Shown: positions 1 through 9,414, numbered from the stretch's first letter. The stretch is 64,000 nt of DNA from Rhodospirillaceae bacterium (GCA_002716125.1 PAZH01000003.1:22347-86346), one strand, 5' to 3'. Translations and numbers: made by a program. The notes: generated by a model not told the origin, from the letters alone.

Positions 1-2
1 CA

Positions 3-827
3 AGAGAAATCGCCCGTAAAAACCCGCTCGGCACGTTCGGATTTGGGTTTGTAATGCTGATGGTGTTCGCCGCCTTGTTTGCGGATGTCATTACGATCCA
101 TGAACCGGTTGCGATCAGTTTCGCGAATATGCTGGTATCACCGAATGCCGACTTTTTCCTTGGAACGGATCAGCTCGGCCGCGATATATTCTCTCGAATT
201 GTCTATGGTGCCCGAACCGCGCTCCTGGTTGGTATATGCGCTTCTGTTATCGGATCGGCGATTGGATTGGTGCTTGGTGTCGCCTCGGCTTATTTCGGCG
301 GCACATTCGACCTCTTGTTCCAGCGCGTGATGGACGTCTTTATGGCGTTTCCGCTCATTATCTTAGCACTCGCCATCGTTTCGATCTTCGGTGGCGGAAT
401 CGATAAGGTCATTCTGGCAATCACGATCCCCTTTACCCCGCGATGCGCGCGCGTTGTCCGTTCGAATGCCTTGGCCATTCGGGAAATCCCCTATGTAGAT
501 GCCGACCGTGCGATGGGTTTTTCGCATCTCCGGATCATTCTCCGGCACATGGTGCCAAACGTGATGGCGCCCTTCCTGATAATGCTCACCGCTTTTGTGG
601 GGCAGGCGATCCTAACGGAAGCCTCCCTATCTTTCCTTGGAATGGGCGTGCAAGAACCTACGCCCGCTTGGGGCCTCATGTTGCAGGGGGGTGCGGAAGA
701 ATATGCGGAAAGCGCGCCTTGGGTGCCGATCTTCCCGGGTCTCGCGATCACGCTGGCCGTATTCGGATTTAATCTGTTTGGGGATGCGGTGCGCGATACC
801 CTGGATCCGCGTTTGCGGTCGCAATAA
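3..827 (+). CDS. ABC transporter permease, DppC/OppC family (5' end outside the window)
   Basis: Open frame continues upstream of the ATG at 54 (REIARKNPLGTFGFGFVMLM...); typical NADFFLGTDQLGRDIFSRIVYGARTALLVG and EASLSFLGMGVQEPTPAWGLML motifs of peptide permeases. Confidence 0.93.
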   Translation, partial: REIARKNPLGTFGFGFVMLMVFAALFADVITIHEPVAISFANMLVSPNADFFLGTDQLGRDIFSRIVYGARTALLVGICASVIGSAIGLVLGVASAYFGGTFDLLFQRVMDVFMAFPLIILALAIVSIFGGGIDKVILAITIPFTPRCARVVRSNALAIREIPYVDADRAMGFSHLRIILRHMVPNVMAPFLIMLTAFVGQAILTEASLSFLGMGVQEPTPAWGLMLQGGAEEYAESAPWVPIFPGLAITLAVFGFNLFGDAVRDTLDPRLRSQ

Positions 828-863
828 CCGGACGGTGTTTCGCCGTCCTGGCGAAATTGCCGA

Positions 864-1133
864 TCAGTCGACGTTTTGGAACCGGACGAGTTCGCCCCGT
901 TGGCGAAGTCGTTCGGCTTCAACTCGAAGATGTTTCGTATCGCTGATATCCGAATACGCCTGCAAGTTGGCTTCTTTAATTTGCGTCAGCCGCGCGATAT
1001 CCCCGATTGACCGAATGGGGCGTCTCAAGGCGCTCAAAAGCCCACCAAAGCCTAGCAGATCGACGAGAACAAACTTGAAGGCCTTGTGCAGTTTCCCATG
1101 AACGTGACGACCGCCCGAATTGTTATTTGCCAT
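864..1133 (-). CDS. small hypothetical protein (89 aa)
   Basis: ORF in an otherwise unoccupied interval; no recognised family. Confidence 0.5.
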   Translation of the reverse strand: MANNNSGGRHVHGKLHKAFKFVLVDLLGFGGLLSALRRPIRSIGDIARLTQIKEANLQAYSDISDTKHLRVEAERLRQRGELVRFQNVD

Positions 1134-1216
1134 GTTCTGTTCCGGTGAAGCGACGTCGTTCGATACGCGTGATCGGGTCGCCTTTTAAGGATGATATTTT
1201 CAGCACAACAGATACG

Positions 1217-1232
1217 TCGTTCCGCGGAACGA
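1217..1232. repeat. perfect 16-bp palindrome TCGTTCCGCGGAACGA
   Basis: Read directly; intergenic, upstream of the 89-aa ORF. Confidence 0.6.
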
Positions 1233-1311
1233 GTCAGAACACATGGGATAAAATAAGAGTGATCGCTCAGCGAAACGCGGTACGAAAATAAACATCCGAA
1301 ACGCCGCGCAC

Positions 1312-1914
1312 CTAACCCAATCCCGCTTCGCCTTCTCCTGTCGTCGCCATACGAAACCGGGAGGCGATGTAATGGCCTTTCCGCGTCTGCGGCTCGACGA
1401 TGGCGCCGTATTTTTTGATCGCGACTTTGGCGACGATTAATGAGGGCCCCTCTGCATTCAGTAAGTTTTCCTTGGCAGAAGCAAACTCGGGTGACGCCGT
1501 TATCTCACCGGTATTCGTAAAGCCGCACGCCTGCGCGACTCCGGCCAAGCTCGTCCGGCCGGACGTATGCGTCGGCTGCCCGCCCGTCTCCGAATAATGA
1601 CCATTATCAAGCACCAGCACGCTGAGATTGCGCGCGGCGACGCTCGCTGCGGTCGAGAAACTGCCGAGCCCCATCAGCATCTCTCCGTCACCGGTGACGA
1701 CCAAGACGCGTTTTTCGGGTTGCGCGATGGCGATCCCGAGGCCAACGGAGAGCGCCTGCCCCATGGCACCCCAGAGATAAAAGTTATGTGGATGATCTTC
1801 GACACCCGCAACGTCATAAGTGCTCGATCCCAGGCCACAAACGACCAGAAGGTCGTCCGGGCGATCCGCCAAAATTTCCGCAACCAGTTCAGCGCGGTCT
1901 ATTGTCCCGCTCAT
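1312..1914 (-). CDS. thiamine-diphosphate-dependent decarboxylase, C-terminal/beta-type subunit (sulfopyruvate/phosphonopyruvate decarboxylase-like, ComE-like)
   Basis: ThDP-binding GDGEMLMGLGSFSTAA...VLVLDNGHYSETGGQPTHT. Confidence 0.8.
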   Translation of the reverse strand: MSGTIDRAELVAEILADRPDDLLVVCGLGSSTYDVAGVEDHPHNFYLWGAMGQALSVGLGIAIAQPEKRVLVVTGDGEMLMGLGSFSTAASVAARNLSVLVLDNGHYSETGGQPTHTSGRTSLAGVAQACGFTNTGEITASPEFASAKENLLNAEGPSLIVAKVAIKKYGAIVEPQTRKGHYIASRFRMATTGEGEAGLG

Positions 1915-2459
1915 AGGACCCTCTCTTCAGCGCGAAAATCTTTTGTACCGATTATCTTTTGTGAGATCAGGACAGCGACTTGCCTGTTGCTGTCGAATGC
2001 CATCTTTATCGCGGCATCAACGGTATCCCGAACATCTTCTGCCCGCTCGGCGCGCAATACGGTAACACCCATAGCTTCGAAAACGTCCGGCGTCGCCTGT
2101 CCCATTGGGATCTGCCATGGAACGAATTCGCCCCATTCGCCTCGCATCGAGACGATCGTAACGAACGGTATGCGGCAGGCGTTCGGCATGGCCAAGGCAT
2201 TAATCGTATTGCCAACCCCACTACTCTGCATGAGCAGAACGCCGCGCTGTCCCCCAAGCCAGGCGCCCGTCAGAACACCGATTCCATCTTCCTCCGTCGT
2301 TAAACCAACAACGGTCATTCCGTTATCCGCCTCACAGTTCCGAATCAGGGCCGCGTGGCCCGCGTCCGGAACATGACAGACCTGTTGTATGTTGTGTGTC
2401 CGAAGTGCCGCGTAGATGTCGGAGCGCCAGTCTATTGAATTTTCAGTCATAATCCTCAA
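1911..2459 (-). CDS. thiamine-diphosphate-dependent decarboxylase, N-terminal/alpha-type subunit (ComD-like)
   Basis: CHVPDAGHAALIRNCE...TTEEDGIGVLTGAWLGGQRGVLLMQSSGVGN; 4-bp overlap with the beta subunit. Confidence 0.8.
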   Translation of the reverse strand: MRIMTENSIDWRSDIYAALRTHNIQQVCHVPDAGHAALIRNCEADNGMTVVGLTTEEDGIGVLTGAWLGGQRGVLLMQSSGVGNTINALAMPNACRIPFVTIVSMRGEWGEFVPWQIPMGQATPDVFEAMGVTVLRAERAEDVRDTVDAAIKMAFDSNRQVAVLISQKIIGTKDFRAEERVL

Positions 2460-2468
2460 TCAGGAGTA

Positions 2469-2726
2469 TTAATCTCGATCCCGTTCATACGAAGCGACGA
2501 AAATTTCAAGCAACCTTCTCGCTTCCAAATTGTGCGTCGAATATTGGATGAGGCCTTTTGCGATATAGGAAGCGAAACCGACGGCTTCGCCCTTCCCTCT
2601 CAAACTACTACTTTCGGCAATCTCCGCAAGATCGTCATGCACCAAACGGCCCGCCATCACATTCAATTGAGATTTTACATAGCGGTTTCGTTCCCGCCAT
2701 CTGCGTTGCGTCTTCGCTGTCGCCAT
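2469..2726 (-). CDS. small basic ribbon-helix-helix-like DNA-binding protein (85 aa from MATAKTQRRW)
   Basis: RRWRERNRYVKSQLNVMAGRLVHDDLAEIAESSSLRGKGEAVGFASYIAKGLIQ fits a strand-helix-helix pattern; GGAGG Shine-Dalgarno just upstream of the ATG at 2726. Confidence 0.5.
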   Translation of the reverse strand: MATAKTQRRWRERNRYVKSQLNVMAGRLVHDDLAEIAESSSLRGKGEAVGFASYIAKGLIQYSTHNLEARRLLEIFVASYERDRD

Positions 2727-2731
2727 GGTCG

Positions 2732-2759
2732 CCTCCATATCTACTAGTAGATATGGAGG
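2732..2759. promoter_or_regulatory. perfect 28-bp palindrome CCTCCATATCTACTAGTAGATATGGAGG; candidate operator
   Basis: Sequence equals its own reverse complement; one end supplies the GGAGG ribosome-binding site of the 2469..2726 gene. Confidence 0.65.
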
Positions 2760-2842
2760 TCGAGATTCCATAATTGCTGCTTGCGTCCCGCCCCGCCGCG
2801 GCTAATTTCGACGGCAACACCTTCAAAACTGGGAAAACCGAC

Positions 2843-3634
2843 ATGAGCGAGAACGTTGATCGACTATTGGAGATCATGGCAAAGCTGCGCTCACCGGACG
2901 GCGGATGCCCTTGGGATGTCGAGCAGACTTTCAAAACGATTGCGCCTTACACAATCGAAGAGGCCTATGAAGTTGCCGACGCTATCGAACGGAACGACCT
3001 AGAAGATCTAAAAGGCGAACTCGGCGATCTCTTGTTCCAAGTCGTCTTTCACGCCCGTATGGCGGAAGAAGGCGACGCATTCGATTTCAACGACGTGGTC
3101 GATGCCATCAGTCAAAAAATGATCGAACGACATCCGCACGTCTTTGGGGATGCCACAATTGGATCGGCAGATGCGCAAACCACAAATTGGGAAGCCTTAA
3201 AAGCCGAAGAGCGCCGGGCAAATAACTTACACGAAATCGATGTTGCAACGGCCCTACCTGCCCTGATGCGTGCCGGCAAGATCGGGAAACGGGCCGCCCG
3301 AATGGGCTTCGATTGGCCGGAATCGAGTGGCGTCCTTCATAAGATGCAGGAAGAGCTCGACGAAATTCGCCAAGCGGTCGCTGTCGGCGACACGAATACC
3401 GCCGCGATTGAAGAAGAGGTTGGTGACTTCCTCTTTGCGGCCGCCAATCTGGCCCGTCATCTTGGCGTCGAGCCGGAAGAAGCACTCCGATCCGCGAATT
3501 TCAAGTTTCAACGCCGGTTTAAGGCGATGGAACTTGAAATACAAAAGACCGGTAAGTCTGTACGATCTTCGTCTTTGGACGAATTAGAAGCCGCCTGGGG
3601 GCAAGCGAAGCGACAGGAGAAAATGGAGGTTTAG
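2843..3634 (+). CDS. mazG: nucleoside triphosphate pyrophosphohydrolase MazG
   Basis: LRSPDGGCPWDVEQTFKTIAPYTIEEAYEVADAIE...ELGDLLFQVVFHARMAEE. Confidence 0.95.
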   Translation: MSENVDRLLEIMAKLRSPDGGCPWDVEQTFKTIAPYTIEEAYEVADAIERNDLEDLKGELGDLLFQVVFHARMAEEGDAFDFNDVVDAISQKMIERHPHVFGDATIGSADAQTTNWEALKAEERRANNLHEIDVATALPALMRAGKIGKRAARMGFDWPESSGVLHKMQEELDEIRQAVAVGDTNTAAIEEEVGDFLFAAANLARHLGVEPEEALRSANFKFQRRFKAMELEIQKTGKSVRSSSLDELEAAWGQAKRQEKMEV

Positions 3635-3638
3635 TGCG

Positions 3639-4508
3639 CTATTCGTTCATCAAGAGATGAATCAGCGCCGATGTATCCCATCGTTGGCCGCCACGCGCTT
3701 GAACCGTTGCATAGAATTGGTCGACCAAGGCCGCCACCGGTAAACGAGCCCCGTTAGAATCAGCCTCTTCAAGACAAATACCTAAATCCTTACGCATCCA
3801 ATCAACGGCAAATCCGAATTCAAACTCGCCTTTGCACATCGTCTCGGCCCGGTTCACCATTTGCCAAGAACCGGCGGCGCCTTTCGAGATCGTGTCGATG
3901 ACCTTGTCCATGTCCAGTCCGGCTTTGAGGCCGAAATTGACACCTTCGGAAAGGCCTTGGACAAGACCGGCGATGCAGATTTGATTGACCATCTTGGTAA
4001 GTTGACCCGATCCCGGTCCGCCGATCAGAGTCACTTGTTGGGCGAAACAATCGATGACGGGTTGGGCTTTCTTGAAATGCGATTTCCCGCCCCCGCACAT
4101 CACGGTGAGGACGCCGTTCTCCGCACCGGCCTGACCGCCTGAAACCGGCGCGTCGATAAAGCCGACGCCCGCTTTTCGGGCCGTCGCGTGAAGCTCACGC
4201 GCGACGTTTGCCGAAGCCGTCGTATTGTCGATCAAAATGCTGCCTTTGGACATGCCCGCAAGCGCACCTTTATCGCCTAGGACGACACTTCGAAGATCGT
4301 CATCGTTCCCAACGCAAATGAAAACGAATTCCTTATTCTTCGCAGCTTCGCGCGGGGTTCGCGCAGACTTGCCGCCATACTTCTTCACCCATTTCTTCGC
4401 TTTCGCCGCCGTGCGGTTATACACAGTGACGTCATGGCCACCCGCAGATAAGTGTCCCGCCATGGGATACCCCATCACGCCAAGCCCGATGAAAGCAACT
4501 TTCGCCAT
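3639..4508 (-). CDS. NAD(P)-dependent oxidoreductase, 3-hydroxyisobutyrate dehydrogenase family
   Basis: VAFIGLGVMGYPMAGHLSAGGHDVTVYNR; FIDAPVSGGQAGAENGVLTVMCGG. Confidence 0.9.
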   Translation of the reverse strand: MAKVAFIGLGVMGYPMAGHLSAGGHDVTVYNRTAAKAKKWVKKYGGKSARTPREAAKNKEFVFICVGNDDDLRSVVLGDKGALAGMSKGSILIDNTTASANVARELHATARKAGVGFIDAPVSGGQAGAENGVLTVMCGGGKSHFKKAQPVIDCFAQQVTLIGGPGSGQLTKMVNQICIAGLVQGLSEGVNFGLKAGLDMDKVIDTISKGAAGSWQMVNRAETMCKGEFEFGFAVDWMRKDLGICLEEADSNGARLPVAALVDQFYATVQARGGQRWDTSALIHLLMNE

Positions 4509-4610
4509 AGTCATTTCTCCCTGTTGAATCCGCGCGCTGGCGCTGTTGCGCCATCATACTGACGGCCCCGTTCGGCCACAAATTCGTTATCCAAATGGAA
4601 GGCGAGCGGT

Positions 4611-5420
4611 CTAATTCGGTGTCGATAGATGTTCGTGAATATCCTGCCAGGACTTTTCCGACGGAGCACAGAGCAGGCCCCACGTTCGCTCCAGAGGGCG
4701 ATACTCGCGTCCATCCACCCGTGCGACATATCCGCCAGCTTCGCTGAATATCAAACTGCCGGCCGCGTGGTCCCAGGGCCAAAGACGACGATAGAGTGAA
4801 AAGTGCTTATTGCCTTTGGCCAGCTGAACAAAATCGAAGCCAGCACAGCGAAAATTTCGCAGCTCGGAGAAAGCTTCGGCCCGTGATTTCATCTGTTCAA
4901 CCGATACAGAATCGCCGAGCGCGCGAAAATTGATCAATCCGGTCATCGAACCGATTGCCACATCATTGGAAATGGCCAACCTCTCACCTCCAGCGACGAA
5001 CGCGCCACTGCCGCGCTCAGCCACGATGGTCTGGTCCTCGACCGGGAGATGGATCCACGCCTGTTCAACACGACCGCCGGTGACATATGCGACGACGATT
5101 GCAAACGGGGTTTCGCCTTTAGAGAAGTTCCTGGTGCCATCCACCGGATCGATCAACCAGGTATCCGCGTCCGAGTGATAATCGTCTAGCTCCAGACCGT
5201 CTCGAGACGCGGCTTCTTCCGCCAAAATTTCGGCACCAGGCGCCAACGCACCTAATGCCTTCGAGAGGCGGACTTCCGCTTCGTAATCCGCAACGGTCAC
5301 CACGTCACCAGGTGCCTTTTCCATAATGTCGTCATCCGCCAATTTACGAAAGCGCGGGAGCACATCGAGCTGCGCAGTCTCGCGAATGATGTCGGTTACC
5401 CGTTGTGGATCAATCACCAT
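4611..5420 (-). CDS. inositol monophosphatase family protein
   Basis: LIDPVDGTRNFSKGETPFAIVVAYV; WPWDHAAGSLIFSEAGG. Confidence 0.9.
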   Translation of the reverse strand: MVIDPQRVTDIIRETAQLDVLPRFRKLADDDIMEKAPGDVVTVADYEAEVRLSKALGALAPGAEILAEEAASRDGLELDDYHSDADTWLIDPVDGTRNFSKGETPFAIVVAYVTGGRVEQAWIHLPVEDQTIVAERGSGAFVAGGERLAISNDVAIGSMTGLINFRALGDSVSVEQMKSRAEAFSELRNFRCAGFDFVQLAKGNKHFSLYRRLWPWDHAAGSLIFSEAGGYVARVDGREYRPLERTWGLLCAPSEKSWQDIHEHLSTPN

Positions 5421-5465
5421 GTCCGGTACGCACCTTTCTACTCGATCGTCTCGTAAATCGGGGCA

Positions 5466-6752
5466 TCATTGCGGCTCCGGAGCCAGTTGGAAGCGTTGCT
5501 CAAAGCGCCCCGCGTCCGGAGATTGCAGTGCGACCTTCACAATGTTCGACATATCTTGCGGATTGTTGCTGATGACCTCACCATTGGAATAGAGCCAAGC
5601 CAGAGCAGCACCGTCCGCGGAAGGAATAGCGTAAGTGAATACCTGACGGCGACTCAAAAATTCGCGATCCAACAACTCAATCAAAGCGTCACAGCCCGCA
5701 CCGGTGACAGCTGAAATTCGAATGTCATTGCGACCGATTTCGCAATCTTCATCGTGGATGAGATCGAATTTATTCAAGACGTTGTAGATCTTAGGCGGCG
5801 TCTCACCAACGATTTCAACCAGGATTTTTCGAACCGTCTGGCTCTGTTCCGCTATTTCCGCTGAAGCCGCATCATGCACATGCAGGACGACATCCGCTTC
5901 GGAAATCTCTTCCAGCGTTGCCCGAAACGACGCCACCAATTCGGTCGGCAGGTCTGAAATGAATCCGACCGTATCGCATAAAACGATCTTCGTGCCGGAT
6001 GGAAGGGTCATCCCTCGCATTGTTGGGTCCAACGTCGCAAATAACATATCTTGCGCAACAACGTCGGCTTCGGTGAGACGGTTAAACAGCGTCGATTTCC
6101 CGGCGTTGGTATATCCGATCAACGCGACAGTGGGCAGTGCGTTTCGCTGACGTGCTGAGCGTTGCAACGTTCGCGTTTTCTGAATGTTGCCGATTTCACC
6201 TTGTAGCTTGGATATCCGTTGATCTGTTAAACGGCGGTCAATCTCGAGCTGACTTTCGCCGGGCCCCCCTAGAACCCCGAACCCGCCACGTTGGCGTTCC
6301 AAGTGTGTCCAACTCCGCACCAACCTCGACCGTTGATATTGCAGCGCAGCCAATTCGACCTGAAGGCGCCCCTCATGGGTCCGAGCGCGCGCACCAAATA
6401 TTTCAAGGATCAAGGCTGTCCGGTCCAAGACTTTACAGTGCCACGCGACTTCCAGGTTCCGCTGCTGAACCGGGGTCAATTCATGATCGACAATGGCTAC
6501 ATCGATCTTATTCGCCTTAACAAATGCGGCAATATCATCGGTCTTACCGCGACCGAACAACGTTGCCGGCCTTATTCGCGAGACATTCACGATTTCCGAT
6601 GCGACGAGCTCAAGATCAATCGCTTCGGCCAAGCCGACAGCCTCCTCCCGTTTCAGCTCGAGAGTGTCAAAATCCCGGGAGAAAGAAGACAAATTTGGAA
6701 CGATGACTAAGGCGGTCGTCAACCGAACAGAAGTACCTTTGGCTTCGGTCAT
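5466..6752 (-). CDS. hflX: GTPase HflX
   Basis: GFGVLGGPGESQLEIDRRL...VALIGYTNAGKSTLFNRLT; DTVGFISDLPTELVASFRATLEE. Confidence 0.96.
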   Translation of the reverse strand: MTEAKGTSVRLTTALVIVPNLSSFSRDFDTLELKREEAVGLAEAIDLELVASEIVNVSRIRPATLFGRGKTDDIAAFVKANKIDVAIVDHELTPVQQRNLEVAWHCKVLDRTALILEIFGARARTHEGRLQVELAALQYQRSRLVRSWTHLERQRGGFGVLGGPGESQLEIDRRLTDQRISKLQGEIGNIQKTRTLQRSARQRNALPTVALIGYTNAGKSTLFNRLTEADVVAQDMLFATLDPTMRGMTLPSGTKIVLCDTVGFISDLPTELVASFRATLEEISEADVVLHVHDAASAEIAEQSQTVRKILVEIVGETPPKIYNVLNKFDLIHDEDCEIGRNDIRISAVTGAGCDALIELLDREFLSRRQVFTYAIPSADGAALAWLYSNGEVISNNPQDMSNIVKVALQSPDAGRFEQRFQLAPEPQ

Positions 6753-6771
6753 GCGAGCGCGATAGGTTCCA

Positions 6772-7020
6772 CTACTCTTCGTCGCCTTGTGACGGTTCGA
6801 AAAGTTGGACGGGCTGGGCGGGCATCACGGTCGAGATCGCATGCTTGTACACGAGTTGAGAGTGTGCGTCTCGGCGTAATAGAACGCAAAAATTGTCGAA
6901 CCAGGTTATGATTCCCTGCAGCTTTACGCCGTTAACCAGAAAAATCGTCACCGGAATTTTGGCCTTTCGAACATTATTCAGGAAAACATCCTGAAGGTTC
7001 TGCTGTTTTTCAGAAGACAT
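6772..7020 (-). CDS. hfq: RNA chaperone Hfq
   Basis: [61 protein letters not shown]. Confidence 0.97.
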   Translation of the reverse strand: MSSEKQQNLQDVFLNNVRKAKIPVTIFLVNGVKLQGIITWFDNFCVLLRRDAHSQLVYKHAISTVMPAQPVQLFEPSQGDEE

Positions 7021-7095
7021 TATCTTGCGCCCTGTTTTTTATGGCTCCGAAATTCGAACGTCGGAGTCTCAGTTATTTTATATTTGTAGGAATTA

Positions 7096-7123
7096 ACTAT
7101 ATAGCAAGATTAGAATAGCTCAA
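7096..7123 (-). promoter_or_regulatory. putative sigma70-type promoter for hfq (TTGAGC-N16-TATAGT)
   Basis: Minus strand TTGAGC TATTCTAATCTTGCTA TATAGT, ~75 bp upstream of the hfq ATG. Confidence 0.4.
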
Positions 7124-7140
7124 AACTGAAAACGGCAAAC

Positions 7141-8004
7141 CTATAGGGTCGCCTCTAGACGCTCAATGTACTGACGATAGGAATTTAAGAGGTTGATCGT
7201 TAACGGCCCCGGCTCATTGGATAGCACGGTATCGTCAATTTGAACGACGGGCGTAACAAATGATGTCGCACTTGATGTAAATGCCTCTTCCGCCGCTTTC
7301 GCTTCGGCAACCGAGAATGGCCTTTCGACGAACTTAATACCCTGCTGAGCGGCAATCTCAATGATGGTCAGCCGCGTGATGCCGTTTAATATCTCGCTGG
7401 TCGGCGCCCGCGTGATGAGTTCCTTCTCTGGCGTCAATATCCACGCGTTAGAAGAAGTTCCTTCGGTGATATTTCCATCCTCACCGACTTGCCATGCTTC
7501 GTAAGCTTCGGCCTCGAAGGCTTCTTGTTTTCCAAGGCAATTCGGCAAAAGCGAAGTCGACTTGATATCGCAACGCAACCATCTGATGTCTGGGATAGTG
7601 ATTACTTTGACACCTTTCCGAAAATTAGGCGATCGTTCATGCACGACCCTTCGCGTCGTCATCACCAAGGATGCTGGCGTTCCCGATTTAGGAAATTTGT
7701 GATCACGCGGCGCTACGCCGCGCGTAATTTGAAGATAAATTATCCCATCCGAGACTTTGTTCCGAACGAGAAGCTGACGCATGAGAATTTCGAGGACATT
7801 ACGCGCAACGGGCCAATCGATCCGGAGTTCGCCGAGAGAGCGATTCAAACGGTCAAGATGGCCCTCCAAGTCGACAAATCTTTTTTGAACGACGGTGACA
7901 ACCTCGTACACCCCGTCACCGAATTGGTATCCACGGTCTTCGACGTGAACGGCAGCGGCGCTATGTGGCACAAATCGTCCATTAACATATGCAAGTCTAG
8001 GCAT
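7141..8004 (-). CDS. D-amino-acid aminotransferase-like PLP enzyme (class IV)
   Basis: MPRLAYVNGRFVPHSAAAVHVEDRGYQFGDGVYEVV; EGTSSNAWI. Confidence 0.9.
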   Translation of the reverse strand: MPRLAYVNGRFVPHSAAAVHVEDRGYQFGDGVYEVVTVVQKRFVDLEGHLDRLNRSLGELRIDWPVARNVLEILMRQLLVRNKVSDGIIYLQITRGVAPRDHKFPKSGTPASLVMTTRRVVHERSPNFRKGVKVITIPDIRWLRCDIKSTSLLPNCLGKQEAFEAEAYEAWQVGEDGNITEGTSSNAWILTPEKELITRAPTSEILNGITRLTIIEIAAQQGIKFVERPFSVAEAKAAEEAFTSSATSFVTPVVQIDDTVLSNEPGPLTINLLNSYRQYIERLEATL

Positions 8005-8034
8005 TGAATCTCCGCGCAAAAAGTTCGTGGCGGC

Positions 8035-9414
8035 TCAGAAGAATTCCAACCGAACCGAAAACATCCGCTCGACCTTTTTAACGGAATGGGCCGCGGACAA
8101 GAGAATAACTCTGTCACCGCTCTCGATAACAGTCGTTGCGCGCGCGATGATGACTTCGCCGTCTCGAACGACTGCACCGATAATAACATCGGCTGGTAAA
8201 CTGACTTCCGCAATCGGCGCGCCCACCAAAGGCGACGTATCGAGCGCTTCGGCTTCGATGACTTCCGCGAAACCGTCCCGCAGCGAATGGACCGACCTGA
8301 TTCGGCCCCGTCGGATATGCTGCAGGATCGTAGAAACCGTTATCGCCCTCGGGTTGACCAATACGTCGATGCCTAATGTCGTGACCAACGGTGTGTAAGT
8401 ATCCCGATTTACTAGGGCGATCGTGCGTTCGACACCAAACCGTTTCGCGAGCAGCGAGGCCAGGATGTTCGTTTCATCATCGTTACTCACGGCGACGACG
8501 GTATCCGCATTCTGGATGTTGGTCTCTTCCAGAATTTCCGTGTCCAGTGCATCCCCATGCGTGACCTGCGTGTCGTGAAGAGTCGAGACAATGCGACGCG
8601 CGCGAGCGCTATCGCTTTCGATGATGCGACCGGTGACGTTCTCCATGTCCTGGATAAAGCGCGCCAAGTTTAGGCCGATATTTCCGCCGCCAATAATGGT
8701 GATACGCCGCGAGGCCTCTTGCCTTTCTTCGTATCCAAAAGTTGCGAGCGCGCGCCCGACGTGTTCCGTATCCGCGATGAAATAAACTTCGTCCCCGGCA
8801 AACATCTGATCGGAAGAATTTGGAACGAATGCGTCCTCACCACGGACAATAGCAACGATACTAATGTTCAGATCGGGGAAAAGCCCCGTAAGTTGACGAA
8901 GCGCCGTATTGATTACCGGACAGTCTTCGCCGCAACGAATCCCGATAACCCGTACTTTATCGTCGGCCAACGGTATCATATCGAAAGCACCCGGCACGGC
9001 CATTCGACGCGAAATGGCACGGGCGACCTCTAACTCCGGCGATATGATGACATCGATCGGCATGTGATCGCGGCTAAAGAGGTCAGCCCACATGGGTTCA
9101 AGATAACTCTGCTGGCGAATTCGTGCGATCTTTGTCGGCACATTGAAAATGGAATGCGCAATCTGACACGCAACCATATTTACTTCGTCCGCGAACGTGA
9201 CGGCGATAATCATGTCGGCATCGGCGACGCCGGCGCTTTCCAGAACGTCAGGATGAGAAGCATGTCCGACGATCGCCTGCACATCGAGCGACTCATTGAC
9301 CTTGCCAATTAGATCGGGCGATTGATCGATCACCGTCACATCATTGCTTTCGGCGGATAGATATCGCGCAATACTAAAGCCGACCTGGCCTGCACCGCAG
9401 ATTACGACTTTCAT
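8035..9414 (-). CDS. trkA: Trk system potassium uptake regulator TrkA
   Basis: Two Rossmann repeats (VVICGAGQVGFSIARYLS; ITIIGGGNIGLNLARFI) with TrkA-C regions. Confidence 0.94.
   Translation of the reverse strand: MKVVICGAGQVGFSIARYLSAESNDVTVIDQSPDLIGKVNESLDVQAIVGHASHPDVLESAGVADADMIIAVTFADEVNMVACQIAHSIFNVPTKIARIRQQSYLEPMWADLFSRDHMPIDVIISPELEVARAISRRMAVPGAFDMIPLADDKVRVIGIRCGEDCPVINTALRQLTGLFPDLNISIVAIVRGEDAFVPNSSDQMFAGDEVYFIADTEHVGRALATFGYEERQEASRRITIIGGGNIGLNLARFIQDMENVTGRIIESDSARARRIVSTLHDTQVTHGDALDTEILEETNIQNADTVVAVSNDDETNILASLLAKRFGVERTIALVNRDTYTPLVTTLGIDVLVNPRAITVSTILQHIRRGRIRSVHSLRDGFAEVIEAEALDTSPLVGAPIAEVSLPADVIIGAVVRDGEVIIARATTVIESGDRVILLSAAHSVKKVERMFSVRLEFF

Noticed and set aside
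1567-2376. 269-aa plus-strand ORF opposite the ThDP decarboxylase genes
   Set aside because: Minus-strand frames carry clear ThDP-enzyme motifs; the antisense translation shows none.
4538-4553. Stem-loop TGGCGC-TGTT-GCGCCA between the oxidoreductase and the monophosphatase gene
   Set aside because: Short stem without a T-tract on either strand; insufficient for a terminator or element call.
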